A stretch of DNA of 64,000 nucleotides from JAZKID01 sp965247525 (GTDB taxonomy: Bacteria; Pseudomonadota; Alphaproteobacteria; Rhizobiales; UBA4765), in assembly GCA_965247525.1 (NCBI GenBank), contig OZ252015.1, positions 1,612,001 through 1,676,000 on the forward strand. Direction: 5' to 3'. This document shows, in pieces, positions 25,032 to 34,782 of the stretch (position 1 is the first letter of the stretch; each line of letters begins with the position of its first letter). Under the pieces are notes generated by a model that did not search any database, was not told where the DNA came from, and saw only the letters and a list, made by a program, of their open reading frames with translations. The position numbers were made by a program, and so were the translations under genes.

Positions 25032-26645
25032 ATGTTCAAGCGTTTTTTCGTTGCCTTGACTTTACTGCTGGCCTTTTCTGCAGCCCAGCTAGATGCCCGC
25101 ACACTGCGCTGGGCGCGCTCAACCGATGCGTTGACACTGGATCCCCATGCGCAAAACGAAGGCCCGACAGCGACGCTTCTTCATCACATTTATGAAACGC
25201 TGGTCTGGCGCGACAATGATGGCAAGCTTGTGCCGCGTCTTGCTTTGTCCTGGCAGGTGCTGGCGGATGACCCTACAGTCTGGGAGTTCAAGCTCCGCCC
25301 GAACGTTAAATTTCATGACGGTACAACAATGACCGCCGACGACGTTGTGTTCTCATTGAACCGTGCGCGTGCCGAAACCTCAGATTTCAAAGGTCTGCAC
25401 AGCGAGGTGACCGATGTCAGCAAAGTGGATGATCTGACCGTTCGCGTTAAAACCAATGGACCTGCACCGCTTTACATTAACGATCTGACGAACACATTTG
25501 TGATGAGCAAAAAGTGGTCGGAAGAGCACAATGTGCAAAAACCGCAGGATTTTAAAAACAAGGAAGAAAATTTCGCGGCACGTAACACCAATGGTACAGG
25601 CCCTTATATTCTTGTGTCGCGTGACCCTGAAGTCAAAACAGTTATGAAGATCAACCCTGACCATTGGGCCGAGCAAAAGCCTGAAGTCACGGAAATCATC
25701 TATACAACAATTAAAGCCGATGCGACACGCGTTGCAGCGCTGCTTTCAGGCGAGGTTGATTTTGTGCAGGACGTTCCGGTGCAGGACATCGAACGCCTCC
25801 AGCAGACCGCCGGAATGAAAGTTGTCAGCGGCGTTGAAAACCGTACCATCTTCTTCATGGTCGATCAGGGATCAAAAGAGCTCCGCACGTCAAACATTAA
25901 GGGCAAAAACCCTTTTGCGGATGTGCGTGTGCGCAAAGCCATGAATCTTGTTCTTGATCGTGATGCGATCAAGCGTGTTGTCATGCGTGGCCAGTCGATT
26001 CCGACCAACACAATTGTTCCTATTCCGGTCAATGGTTGGACCAAAGAGCTGGATGCATATCCAAAACCCGACATTGAGGCTGCTAAAAAACTGCTTGAAG
26101 ACGCAGGTTACAAAGACGGTTTCAGCGTAACGCTGAACTGCCCGAACGACCGTTATGTAAATGATGAAGCCATCTGCCAAGCTTATGTCGGCATGCTTGG
26201 CCGTATCGGTATCAAGGTCAGCCTTGTGTCACAGTCAAAGGTTCTCGACTTCCCACTGGGCCAAAAAGGGGAGGTTGATTTCTTCCTTCTGGGATGGGGT
26301 GTCCCGACATATGATTCAGGCTACATTTTTGATTTTCTTGTGCACACACGGCCTGACGGCCCAGCCAAGGAAGATTCAGAAGAAGAGGCTTTGGGCAGCT
26401 GGAACGTTTCGCATTACTCCAATGCCGAAATGGACAAGATGATTGTCGCGCTGTCGTCCGAGCCAGATCTGACAAAACGCGACCAGATGATCGCGCAAAT
26501 CTGGAAAAAACTACAGGACGAGCAGGTGTTTTTGGCGATCCATGATCAGATGAAATCTTACGCCATGAAAGACAACATCAATATTGCGGTTCATCCTGAA
26601 GATCAGCCCAATATGATCACGGCAACGTTTAGCAATACGCAATAG
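25032..26645 (+). CDS. Dpp/Opp-type ABC transporter substrate-binding protein
   Basis: Periplasmic family-5 solute-binding protein of 537 residues. The signal peptide MFKRFFVALTLLLAFSAAQ precedes the mature start near LDARTLRW. Family features include LDPHAQNEGPTATLLHHIYE, WEFKLRPNVKFHDGT and DVRVRKAMNLVLDR. I use ATG 25032 with AAGGA upstream, not the ATG at 25005. It is followed by two permeases and two ATPases. Binding of di- or oligopeptides is likely, but family 5 also binds other solutes. Confidence 0.93.
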   Translation: MFKRFFVALTLLLAFSAAQLDARTLRWARSTDALTLDPHAQNEGPTATLLHHIYETLVWRDNDGKLVPRLALSWQVLADDPTVWEFKLRPNVKFHDGTTMTADDVVFSLNRARAETSDFKGLHSEVTDVSKVDDLTVRVKTNGPAPLYINDLTNTFVMSKKWSEEHNVQKPQDFKNKEENFAARNTNGTGPYILVSRDPEVKTVMKINPDHWAEQKPEVTEIIYTTIKADATRVAALLSGEVDFVQDVPVQDIERLQQTAGMKVVSGVENRTIFFMVDQGSKELRTSNIKGKNPFADVRVRKAMNLVLDRDAIKRVVMRGQSIPTNTIVPIPVNGWTKELDAYPKPDIEAAKKLLEDAGYKDGFSVTLNCPNDRYVNDEAICQAYVGMLGRIGIKVSLVSQSKVLDFPLGQKGEVDFFLLGWGVPTYDSGYIFDFLVHTRPDGPAKEDSEEEALGSWNVSHYSNAEMDKMIVALSSEPDLTKRDQMIAQIWKKLQDEQVFLAIHDQMKSYAMKDNINIAVHPEDQPNMITATFSNTQ

Positions 26646-26665
26646 TCTTATTTAAAGACCGCCAT

Positions 26666-26686
26666 CGCCGCCTTTAAAGGGCGGCG
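26666..26686 (+). other. Hairpin between binding-protein and permease genes
   Basis: CGCCGCC pairs with GGCGGCG over a 7-base loop and is followed by a weak T-rich stretch. Such hairpins after the binding-protein gene often stabilise its message or partly terminate it so that it is made in excess over the membrane subunits. Confidence 0.5.
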
Positions 26687-26758
26687 GTTGCGTTTTGTGC
26701 CTCCAGGCTTTATGGCAAAAGTCATGTTTCCACGCCGTGTCCACGGCAAAGGTCAGCC

Positions 26759-27742
26759 ATGTTAGCGTTTATTATTCGCCGTCTTGTTCAGTCGGTCATC
26801 GTCATGCTGGCGGTGGCATTCATTTCATTCTCGCTGTTCCGGTTTGTCGGTGACCCTGTCTCCATCATGATGGGGCAGGAAGCATCGCTTGCCGATCGTG
26901 CGGCCATGCGCGAACGGCTCGGTCTTAATGATGCATTCGTTGTGCAGTTCGGGCGTTTTATCGGAAATGCTGTTCAGGGTGAGTTTGGTATTTCCTATCG
27001 TCTGGCTCAACCTGTTTCATCGCTGATCGCCAGCCGTTTGCCTGCAACCATCGAGCTTGCCGTGACATCGGCGTTGATCGCGCTGATCGGCGGCTTGGGG
27101 CTTGGCGTTTACACAGCATTGAGGCGTAACGGATTTGCCGCCCATGCTATCATGACGCTTTCACTGATTGGCGTGTCTTTGCCCACATTTCTTATCGGAA
27201 TCGGCCTGATCTATATTTTTGCTGTCGAGCTTCAATGGTTGCCAAGTTTTGGTCGCGGTGAAACCGTGCTGGTCGGAAGCTGGCGTACAGGATTTTTAAC
27301 AGAATCCGGCCTCAAATCGCTTGTTCTGCCCGCGATCACGCTTGCCTTGTTTCAGCTGACACTCATCATGCGTCTGGTACGGGCGGAAATGCTGGAAGTG
27401 CTGCGCACGGACTACATCAAATTTGCGCGCGCGCGCGGTTTGAAAGAGCGTTCGATCAATTTCGGGCATGCGCTCAAAAATACGCTTGTGCCGGTCATTA
27501 CAATCACCGGATTGCAGCTTGGCTCTGTGATCGCTTTTGCGATTGTCACAGAAACTGTTTTTCAATGGCCAGGTGTCGGCTCGCTCTTCATCAACTCCGT
27601 GCAATATGTCGATATACCGGTGATGGCGGCTTATCTGTTGTTCATTGCACTTGTTTTTGTCGTGATTAATCTCGTCGTTGATATTTTATATTTTGCGGTT
27701 GATCCGCGCTTGCGCAGTGCAAGGCTCGGAGCACGCACATGA
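26759..27742 (+). CDS. Peptide ABC transporter permease (DppB-like)
   Basis: Inner-membrane subunit of 327 residues with about six spans. The N-terminal MLAFIIRRLVQSVIVMLAVA and the EAA loop DYIKFARARGLKERSI are typical of DppB/OppB. The C terminus overlaps the start of the next permease by 4 bases. It forms the channel together with the DppC-like partner. Confidence 0.95.
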   Translation: MLAFIIRRLVQSVIVMLAVAFISFSLFRFVGDPVSIMMGQEASLADRAAMRERLGLNDAFVVQFGRFIGNAVQGEFGISYRLAQPVSSLIASRLPATIELAVTSALIALIGGLGLGVYTALRRNGFAAHAIMTLSLIGVSLPTFLIGIGLIYIFAVELQWLPSFGRGETVLVGSWRTGFLTESGLKSLVLPAITLALFQLTLIMRLVRAEMLEVLRTDYIKFARARGLKERSINFGHALKNTLVPVITITGLQLGSVIAFAIVTETVFQWPGVGSLFINSVQYVDIPVMAAYLLFIALVFVVINLVVDILYFAVDPRLRSARLGART

Positions 27743-28725
27743 TCCAGAGCGAAGAAGACATCAAAGACACGCTGATCGTGAACACGGCAGGCGTTCTTGG
27801 CACTTCGCCACTGATGCCTCTGCATCGGCGCATCTGGGACAGCGACATCGCCTATTCATTTCGCCATTCGCCGGTCATTGTTGTGGCAGCTGTGATTGCT
27901 ATTGTTTTGATTGGCGCGTGTATGCTTGCGCCGTTGATCGCCCCCTATGATCCGTTTAACCCAGCAACGCTGAATTTAATGGATGGATTTCTCAAACCAA
28001 ATTCCGTGGCAGACAGCGGCACCTATCATCTGTTGGGCACCGACAGCCAAGGCCGCGATGTGTTTTCGGCCATTTTATATGGTGGCCGTATTTCTATTTT
28101 TGTCGGGTTTCTTGCCACCCTGTTCGCGTTGGCCATCGGTATCACAGTGGGTTTGTTTGCGGGCTATCTCGGCGGCAAAACAGATGCGCTAATTATGCGC
28201 ATTGCCGATGTTCAGCTGACATTCCCCGCCATTCTGATCGCGCTCCTGGTTTTTGGCGTTGCGAGAGGCCTGATTCCGCCGCAGCACCACAATGAAGTGG
28301 CGATCTGGGTTCTGATTGTGGCCATTGGCCTTGCCAACTGGGCGCAATTTGCACGCACCGTGCGCGGCGCGGCGATGGTTGAAAAGCAGAAAGATTATGT
28401 CCAGGCAGCGCGCATTATCGGCATCCGTCCAGCGCTGATTTTGAAGCGCCATGTCTTACCAAATGTCATGGGCCCGGTTCTGGTTCTTGCCACCATCAAT
28501 CTTGCGCTCGCAATTCTTGAAGAAGCAACGTTGTCGTTTCTGGGTGTCGGTGTTCCGGCAACGCAGCCGTCGCTGGGAACGCTGATCAGGATTGGCCAGC
28601 AATTCCTGTTTTCAGGGGAATGGTGGATTTTATTCTTTCCCGCCATCACACTCATTTTGCTGGCACTCTCGGTCAACCTTCTGGGTGACTGGCTGCGCGA
28701 TGCACTTAATCCCAGGCTGAGATAA
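27739..28725 (+). CDS. Peptide ABC transporter permease (DppC-like)
   Basis: Inner-membrane subunit of 328 residues. A cytosolic N-terminal stretch of about 45 residues precedes the first span. LLGTDSQGRDVFSAILYGGR is the DppC/OppC signature and DYVQAARIIGIRPALILKRH the EAA loop. It overlaps both neighbours, with ATGA upstream and TAATG downstream, showing tight coupling of the operon. Confidence 0.95.
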   Translation: MIQSEEDIKDTLIVNTAGVLGTSPLMPLHRRIWDSDIAYSFRHSPVIVVAAVIAIVLIGACMLAPLIAPYDPFNPATLNLMDGFLKPNSVADSGTYHLLGTDSQGRDVFSAILYGGRISIFVGFLATLFALAIGITVGLFAGYLGGKTDALIMRIADVQLTFPAILIALLVFGVARGLIPPQHHNEVAIWVLIVAIGLANWAQFARTVRGAAMVEKQKDYVQAARIIGIRPALILKRHVLPNVMGPVLVLATINLALAILEEATLSFLGVGVPATQPSLGTLIRIGQQFLFSGEWWILFFPAITLILLALSVNLLGDWLRDALNPRLR

Positions 28726-29735
28726 TGATACCCACAGAGCATATGCCTGTTCTTTCAGTGCGCAATTTGCGCGTTGAATTTCATACACGCCGCGGCATTC
28801 TTGTTGCCGTCAACGATGTCTCATTCGATGTCGCGCGCGGCGAAGTGCTCGGCATGGTCGGCGAAAGCGGCGCGGGTAAATCAATCACCGGCGCTGCCGT
28901 CATCGGCCTTATCGAGCCTCCGGGGCGTATTGCGGGCGGTGAAATTCTTCTGAACGGCAAAAGGGTCGACAATCTGTCGCATGAAGAGATGCGCAAAGTG
29001 CGCGGGCGCAAAATCGCGATGGTGTTTCAAGACCCGCTGACATCGCTCAACCCCCTTTACACGATTGGCCGCCAGCTGGTTGAAACAATTCAGACCCACG
29101 CGCCGATGAGCGACAAGCAGGCCAAGGCGCGTGCGCTTGAGCTTTTGAATGATGTTGGCATTCCGGCAGCGTCTGACCGCCTCGACAGCTATCCGCACCA
29201 GTTTTCCGGTGGCATGCGTCAGCGCGTTGTCATTGCATTGGCGCTTGCTGCAGAACCTGACCTGATTATTGCCGACGAGCCAACGACTGCGCTCGATGTG
29301 TCCGTGCAGGCTCAAATCATCGACCTGCTGCGCAAATTGTGCCGTGAAAAAGGAACCTCCGTTATTCTGGTCACCCATGACATGGGTGTCATTGCCGAAA
29401 CGGCGGACCGCGTTGCCGTGCTTTATGCCGGACGCATTGCTGAAATCGGGCCTGTGCGTGATGTAATCGAGCGGCCAAAACATCCTTACACAATTGGTTT
29501 GATGGGTGCCATTCCAAGTCTGGAAGGCAATGAAAGCCGGCTTGTGCAAATTCCAGGATCAATGCCGCGCCTTAACAATATTCCGACGGGCTGTGCGTTC
29601 AACCCGCGCTGCGACAGGTCTTTTGCGCGCTGTTTTAAAGAACGGCCGCCGCTGCTTGCCACAGGCACTAGTCTTGCAAGCTGCTGGCTCTATGATCCGA
29701 TGTCGATGCCCGTCGAGACGGAGGCCGCATCATGA
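28725..29735 (+). CDS. Peptide ABC transporter ATPase (DppD-like)
   Basis: Cytosolic ATPase of 336 residues. Walker A GESGAGKS, signature FSGGMRQRVVIALAL and Walker B LIIADEPTTALDV are intact. The C-terminal oligopeptide-transporter extension has CAFNPRCDRSFARC, whose cysteines can bind an iron-sulfur cluster in this family. The start is ATG 28725 in a TAATG overlap with the permease. Confidence 0.96.
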   Translation: MIPTEHMPVLSVRNLRVEFHTRRGILVAVNDVSFDVARGEVLGMVGESGAGKSITGAAVIGLIEPPGRIAGGEILLNGKRVDNLSHEEMRKVRGRKIAMVFQDPLTSLNPLYTIGRQLVETIQTHAPMSDKQAKARALELLNDVGIPAASDRLDSYPHQFSGGMRQRVVIALALAAEPDLIIADEPTTALDVSVQAQIIDLLRKLCREKGTSVILVTHDMGVIAETADRVAVLYAGRIAEIGPVRDVIERPKHPYTIGLMGAIPSLEGNESRLVQIPGSMPRLNNIPTGCAFNPRCDRSFARCFKERPPLLATGTSLASCWLYDPMSMPVETEAAS

Positions 29736-30760
29736 TCGACGAAAATGCATTTGTTGAAGTCAAAAATCTGAGCCGTGTTTTTGACGTGTCGAAGCCATGG
29801 CTGGAACGCGCGCTCGCCAATGAAAGCCGCAAGCTTTTAAAAGCGGTAACCGATGTCTGTTTCACGATCAAAAAAGGTGAAACATTCGCGCTTGTCGGCG
29901 AGTCCGGTTCTGGAAAATCGACGATTGCGCGGATGATGGTCGGGCTTATTCCGCCATCGGAGGGCAGCGTCAGTTTTGACGGTGTACCGATTGCAGGGCG
30001 TGATACAAAACCGGCCTCCGCTGATCTGCGCAAACGCTTCACCATGATTTTTCAAGACCCGTATGCCAGCCTTAACCCGCGCTGGCGCGTGGCGCGGATT
30101 ATCGCAGAACCACTTTATGCATTCGGTCTCTACAAAGAAGCCTCAGATCTGCGCCAGCGCGTCGACGAGCTTTTGCGTCTTGTGGGTCTCGACCCTCTGG
30201 ACGGCGTCAAATTCCCGCATGAATTTTCCGGCGGACAGCGCCAGCGCATTGCCATTGCCCGCGCTTTGGCGTCCAACCCTGAATTTATCGTATGCGACGA
30301 GCCAACCTCTGCACTTGATGTATCGGTTCAGGCGCAAATTCTTAACCTGATGCGCGATCTTCAGGAACAGCTCAATCTCACTTATCTTTTCATCTCACAC
30401 AATCTTGCCGTTGTGCGTCATATGGCAAACCGCGTCGGGGTTCTTTATCTGGGGCGGCTGGTCGAGGTTTCGCCTTCAAAGGATATTTTCGTCGCGCCGC
30501 AAATGCCATATACACGTATGCTTCTGGATGCTGTGCCCGATCTCAAGGGCAAACCACGTGAGCATTCAAGCGTCAAAGGCGAGATCGCCAACCCGATCAA
30601 CCTGCCAAAAGGGTGCGCTTACAATCCGCGCTGCTCTTATGCCTATGACCGTTGCAAAAAAGAACGGCCGCATCTTTTGCCGCATTTTCCGCCAGCAGTT
30701 GCCGCCTGCCACGCGCTTGAAGACGGACTGTTAAAGCCTACCGCCCTTATTAAAAACTGA
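29732..30760 (+). CDS. Peptide ABC transporter ATPase (DppF-like)
   Basis: Cytosolic ATPase of 342 residues. Walker A GESGSGKST, signature FSGGQRQRIAIARAL and Walker B FIVCDEPTSALDV are intact, and a C-terminal CAYNPRCSYAYDRC extension is present. A 4-base overlap joins it to the DppD-like gene. The opgG gene follows after 10 bases, suggesting read-through into glucan synthesis. Confidence 0.96.
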   Translation: MIDENAFVEVKNLSRVFDVSKPWLERALANESRKLLKAVTDVCFTIKKGETFALVGESGSGKSTIARMMVGLIPPSEGSVSFDGVPIAGRDTKPASADLRKRFTMIFQDPYASLNPRWRVARIIAEPLYAFGLYKEASDLRQRVDELLRLVGLDPLDGVKFPHEFSGGQRQRIAIARALASNPEFIVCDEPTSALDVSVQAQILNLMRDLQEQLNLTYLFISHNLAVVRHMANRVGVLYLGRLVEVSPSKDIFVAPQMPYTRMLLDAVPDLKGKPREHSSVKGEIANPINLPKGCAYNPRCSYAYDRCKKERPHLLPHFPPAVAACHALEDGLLKPTALIKN

Positions 30761-30770
30761 GATCTTGCAA

Positions 30771-32360
30771 ATGTTGTTGTCACGCTTTGCCGCGCCGCTG
30801 GGTTTTGCCTTTTTCATTCTTGCTGGTGTGATGCCGGCAAGAGCCGAGGACCAAAAACTTATTTTTGGCGATGCCCAGCCGTTTTCATTTGAAAAACTGA
30901 TCGCCCGCGCCAGTGATATGTCGCATGAAATTTATATTAGCCCATCTGTGCCGCAGGCCGAAGTCACGGCCAAAATCAATTATGACGAGCATGGAAAAAT
31001 CAGGCTGAAGGAAAATCTCGCTCTCTTCAACGATCTTGAAAACATTCATCCGATCAAATTCTTCCACCTCGGCAGCTTCTTTCAAAAGCGTGTGGTGCTG
31101 AATGTCGTCGATGGCGGCGAAGCGCGCGAAATTCAATATTCACCTGATTATTTTGACATGCCGAAGGACAGTCCCGCCCATAAGCTGAAGCGCAGCGCTG
31201 GGTTTGCCGGCTTTCGTTTGCAGGAAAACATCAGCCAGCCCGATTGGGCAAAACATGATTGGGCGGCTTTTCTGGGTGCCTCTTATTTTCGCGCCATCGG
31301 CGATAACGAACAATATGGCCTGTCGGCGCGCGGGCTAGCGCTTAATGTCACGTCCAATGGCAAGCTGGAAGAATTTCCGGATTTTCGTGAGTTCTGGCTG
31401 GAAAAGCCAAGCGATGCCAAACAGAATGTTGTCTACGCATTGCTCGACAGCCCATCTGTGGCCGGCGCTTACAAATTCGTGCTGACGCGCGATTCAATGG
31501 TTGTGATCGATGTCGAGCTTCATTTGTTTTTTCGTAAAAGCGTCGAGCAGGTTGGCATTGCGCCTTTGACATCGATGTATTGGTTTTCCGAAACACGAAA
31601 ACCGTTTCTTGCCGATTGGCGGCCCGAGGTTCACGACAGTGACGGGCTGGCGCTCTTTACAGGCTCGGGCGAGCGTATCTGGCGCCCGCTGAACAACCCA
31701 GACAGGGTTATGACATCAAGCTTTATTGACACGACGCCGAAAGGCTTTGGCCTTTTACAGCGCGACAGGAATTTCGACCACTATGTCGACGGGGTATTTT
31801 ATGACCGGCGCCCATCTTTGTGGGTCGAGCCACAGAGCGATTGGGGCAAAGGCTCTGTCCAGCTCGTTGAAATTCCGACAAATGTTGAAGTTCATGACAA
31901 TATTGTCGCGATGTGGGTGCCAGCAGAACCACTGAAAACAGGAAAAGACTACACCTATCGCTATAAAATGAATTGGCAGGGCAATTCTCCACAAGATCCG
32001 CAACTGGCGCATGTTGTGGCAACGCGCCTCGGCCAAGGTGGACGCTACGGCGTCGATTTTCCCAATGCGAACAGGAAAGTCCTCGTCGAGTTTGAAGGCG
32101 CATCGCTGGCGGCTTTGTCGCGCGGCATTAAACCAGAGATTGTGGCGACAACCTCGCGCGGGCACATCGCTTTCAGCGGTGTAGAGCCGCTGCGAAGCGA
32201 TCCTAAAATTATTTGGGACGAGCCATCACAACATTGGCGTGCGCAGTTTGATCTTGAAGTTGCGGGCAATGAACCCGTTGAGCTGCGCTGCTTTTTAAAA
32301 TATGGCGACAAGGTTTTGACCGAAACTTGGGCCTATCAGTATCACCCTGTTAAAAATTAA
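30771..32360 (+). CDS. opgG: Periplasmic glucan biosynthesis protein OpgG (MdoG)
   Basis: Periplasmic protein of 529 residues in the MdoG family that shapes the branched osmoregulated periplasmic glucan backbone. A Sec-type signal (FFILAGVMPARAED) leads into the MdoG domain with FRLQENISQPDWAKHDWAAF, GASYFRAIGDNEQYGLSARG, EEFPDFREFWLEKP and GFGLLQRDRNFDHY. ATG 30771 is used. It lies 10 bases after a peptide importer and 8.7 kb from opgH, unlike the opgGH operon of enterics. A Tat-exported paralogue is encoded at 37341. Confidence 0.93.
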   Translation: MLLSRFAAPLGFAFFILAGVMPARAEDQKLIFGDAQPFSFEKLIARASDMSHEIYISPSVPQAEVTAKINYDEHGKIRLKENLALFNDLENIHPIKFFHLGSFFQKRVVLNVVDGGEAREIQYSPDYFDMPKDSPAHKLKRSAGFAGFRLQENISQPDWAKHDWAAFLGASYFRAIGDNEQYGLSARGLALNVTSNGKLEEFPDFREFWLEKPSDAKQNVVYALLDSPSVAGAYKFVLTRDSMVVIDVELHLFFRKSVEQVGIAPLTSMYWFSETRKPFLADWRPEVHDSDGLALFTGSGERIWRPLNNPDRVMTSSFIDTTPKGFGLLQRDRNFDHYVDGVFYDRRPSLWVEPQSDWGKGSVQLVEIPTNVEVHDNIVAMWVPAEPLKTGKDYTYRYKMNWQGNSPQDPQLAHVVATRLGQGGRYGVDFPNANRKVLVEFEGASLAALSRGIKPEIVATTSRGHIAFSGVEPLRSDPKIIWDEPSQHWRAQFDLEVAGNEPVELRCFLKYGDKVLTETWAYQYHPVKN

Positions 32361-32371
32361 TTCAGCTTGAA

Positions 32372-33127
32372 TCAGCTTGCAAAGCTGATGGCAAAATAAA
32401 TGACCGCCATGCCCAGCAAGGTTGTTACGGTCGTTAAAACTTTTGGATGCGAGTGAAAGCTTTCGGGTATCAGATCGCTGGCGCCAATATAAAGAAACAA
32501 TCCGGCAAAGAACGACAAGGCAAGACCGAATTGAGGCTGGCCGATCGGTAAAAACTGCGCCGTCAGTATCCCCGCTGCAGGCGCAAGCGCATCGATCCCC
32601 AGCCAGCTCAGCGCAAGCCTGCGGCTGCCGCCGTTTTTCAAAACCATGTTCATCGTATTCATGCCGTCTGAAAAATCATGGGTCAAAACGGCAATCGCCA
32701 TGATAGCGCCAATCGTCGTCGACACATGAAATGCAAGCCCAATCGCAATCCCGTCAAACAGGCTGTGAAACGACATGCTGGCTGCGCCAAGTGACGCATA
32801 AGGCGTTGGCGTGTGCGCATGGCCGCTGTGATGGTCGCAAGCCTCGTGGCCGTGCGAGCCCGCAAGGCCGCGGCGAAACGCCAGTCCGCGATCAAGCAAA
32901 AGATAGAAGGTGAAGCCGGCCGCCACATATAGCATTAAGGTCGACGGGCTGTGATAGGGCGCGCCAACTTCGAATGCTTCCGGCAACAAATCGAAAAAGG
33001 CGACGCCAATGACAGCGCCAGCACTAAAGCCGAGTATGAGATGCAGCTTATCGCGCAGGTAAAGCGCGACCATGCCGCCAATCAATGTCGCGCAAAAAGC
33101 CGCAATGGCGATGGCTAAGATCAGCAT
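32372..33127 (-). CDS. ZIP-family metal transporter
   Basis: Inner-membrane protein of 251 residues with about eight spans. HSLFDGIAIG and HDFSDGMNTM are the metal-binding ZIP signatures of membrane segments 4 and 5. A histidine-rich cytosolic loop (HGHEACDHHSGHAH, about 93-106) is a likely Zn or Fe sensor. It is convergent with opgG, with 11 bases between. The ion is most likely zinc, but iron or manganese is possible. Confidence 0.93.
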   Translation of the reverse strand: MLILAIAIAAFCATLIGGMVALYLRDKLHLILGFSAGAVIGVAFFDLLPEAFEVGAPYHSPSTLMLYVAAGFTFYLLLDRGLAFRRGLAGSHGHEACDHHSGHAHTPTPYASLGAASMSFHSLFDGIAIGLAFHVSTTIGAIMAIAVLTHDFSDGMNTMNMVLKNGGSRRLALSWLGIDALAPAAGILTAQFLPIGQPQFGLALSFFAGLFLYIGASDLIPESFHSHPKVLTTVTTLLGMAVIYFAISFAS

Positions 33128-33136
33128 GGCAGTGCC

Positions 33137-34642
33137 TTAGCTGACCGCTTTTTTCTGCGCATTGTTATTGGCGCTTGTCGTTTTTGCCTGCGCGGCATCG
33201 TCAAGGCCGCCACGCACCAGGATATTGCGGAACTGCCATGGGTCTGACAGGTCGAGGTCTTCTGGAAAGAAACTGTCCTCGCGGTTCTGCAAAGGTGTCC
33301 AGTCTGTGTAATAGCCTTTGACAGGCCCAAGATAAGGTCTCTGCACTTCGAGGCAGCGCTTGTAATCCATTTCATCTGCCTCAACGACACCGGCTGTTGG
33401 GTTGTCGAGCGCCCAGACCATTCCGGCGAGAACCGCGGATGTGACCTGCAGGCCTGTTGCGTTTTGATAGGGCGCAAGTTTTTTGGTCTCGTCATTGGAA
33501 AGCTGCGAGCCATACCAATACGCGTTTTTGCCATGACCATAGAGCAGCACGCCAAGCTCATCAATGCCATGTTCAATCTCATCGACCGACAGGATTTTTT
33601 GCGTGTCTTGCGCAATTGAGGCTTTGCCAAAAAACTCATGCAGCGACAGCACCGCGTCATTGCAGGGGTGATAGGCATAATGGCAGGTTGGCCTGTACTG
33701 TGCCTCACCATTGGCCGCGCGCACGGTGAAATAGTCCGCAATTGAAATGGATTCATTGTGCGTGACCAGAAATCCGTATTGCGGGCCTGGTGTCGGGCAC
33801 CATGAGCGAACGCGCGTGTTCGCGCCCGGCTGCAACAGGAATATTGCGGCCTTGCTGCCGTGCTCCTGTTCGCGGGCATTGTCCGGCATCCATTGCTCAT
33901 GTGTGCCCCAGCCAAGCTCGGCAGGTTGCATGCCCTCCGACAGGAAACCTTCGACAGACCATGTATTGACGAACACATCGCGTGGCTTCGGGTGGAAGGC
34001 GACCTGCGTATCGCGTTCGGCAATGTGCACGCCTTTCACGCCGGCCTTTTGCATCAGCGCACCCCATTCGGCGCGCGATGTAGGTTCCTTGAAGTCAAGC
34101 TTCAACTCGCGTGCAATGTCCAGCAACGCCTGTTTGACAAACCATGACACCATTCCGGGGTTCGCGCCGCAGCACGACACAGCTGTCGATTTTCCGGCAG
34201 ATGTTTTTTTAACGGCCAGCATTTTTTCGCGCATGGCGTAATTGGTGCGCTCGGCAGGTTTGAGCGATTTGTCGAAATAGGCGCCCACCCAAGGCTCAAC
34301 CACGGTGTCAATGTAAAGCGCGCCAAGCTCCTGCGCGAACTGGATCATTTCGACAGAGGAAACATCGACCGAAAGATTGACGATAAACGCCTGTCCACCG
34401 CCGTCTTTCAACAAAGGTGTCAGCATATCGCGGTAATTGTCTTTGGTGATGGCTTGCTTTTTGAAATTGAAGCCGCGTTCATCAACAAGTTTGCGGTCAT
34501 CGTCTTTCGGGTCAATGACAGTCAGTTTCGATTTATCGAATTTGAAATGCCGCTCGATCAAAGGAAGCGTTCCCTTGCCGATGGAGCCAAAGCCGATCAT
34601 GACGATCGGGCCTGTGATCTCGTGATAAACCGGATGCGACAT
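33137..34642 (-). CDS. hss: Homospermidine synthase
   Basis: Cytosolic NAD-dependent enzyme of 501 residues that joins two putrescines into sym-homospermidine, a characteristic rhizobial polyamine. The N-terminal dinucleotide fold is GPIVMIGFGSIGKGTLPLI. Further family blocks include DTVVEPWVGAYFD, CCGANPGMVSWFVKQAL and LVTHNESISIADYFT. GAGGAG is best spaced for ATG 34642 (MSHPVY). Ornithine decarboxylase lies 1 kb away on the same strand and would supply putrescine. Confidence 0.95.
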   Translation of the reverse strand: MSHPVYHEITGPIVMIGFGSIGKGTLPLIERHFKFDKSKLTVIDPKDDDRKLVDERGFNFKKQAITKDNYRDMLTPLLKDGGGQAFIVNLSVDVSSVEMIQFAQELGALYIDTVVEPWVGAYFDKSLKPAERTNYAMREKMLAVKKTSAGKSTAVSCCGANPGMVSWFVKQALLDIARELKLDFKEPTSRAEWGALMQKAGVKGVHIAERDTQVAFHPKPRDVFVNTWSVEGFLSEGMQPAELGWGTHEQWMPDNAREQEHGSKAAIFLLQPGANTRVRSWCPTPGPQYGFLVTHNESISIADYFTVRAANGEAQYRPTCHYAYHPCNDAVLSLHEFFGKASIAQDTQKILSVDEIEHGIDELGVLLYGHGKNAYWYGSQLSNDETKKLAPYQNATGLQVTSAVLAGMVWALDNPTAGVVEADEMDYKRCLEVQRPYLGPVKGYYTDWTPLQNREDSFFPEDLDLSDPWQFRNILVRGGLDDAAQAKTTSANNNAQKKAVS

Positions 34643-34711
34643 TGTCATACTCCTCAAAAATGAAATCTGCAGCGTTTTTGCGGGAAAATAACGGAAGGTG
34701 CAAGTTTAGAG

Positions 34712-34776
34712 ACATGCCATTCTGAGTCACAGGCGAAGAATCTCAAAATGAGATCCTTCGCGTCGCTTAAGACGAC
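34712..34776. repeat. Degenerate palindromic repeat element (CATTCTGAG...GATCCTTCG type)
   Basis: The intergenic stretch carries CCATTCTGAG, then CGAAGAATCTCA pairing with TGAGATCCTTCG across a 3-base loop, then CGTCGCTTAAGACGAC. It resembles the dispersed bacterial palindromes that read roughly TCATTCTGAG-GCGAAGAATCTC and its complement. The outer arms are decayed. Confidence 0.5.
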
Positions 34777-34782
34777 AGCTGT

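Noticed and set aside
33121..34023. 300-codon minus-strand frame overlapping homospermidine synthase
   Set aside because: It is an out-of-frame shadow of hss with no recognisable features.
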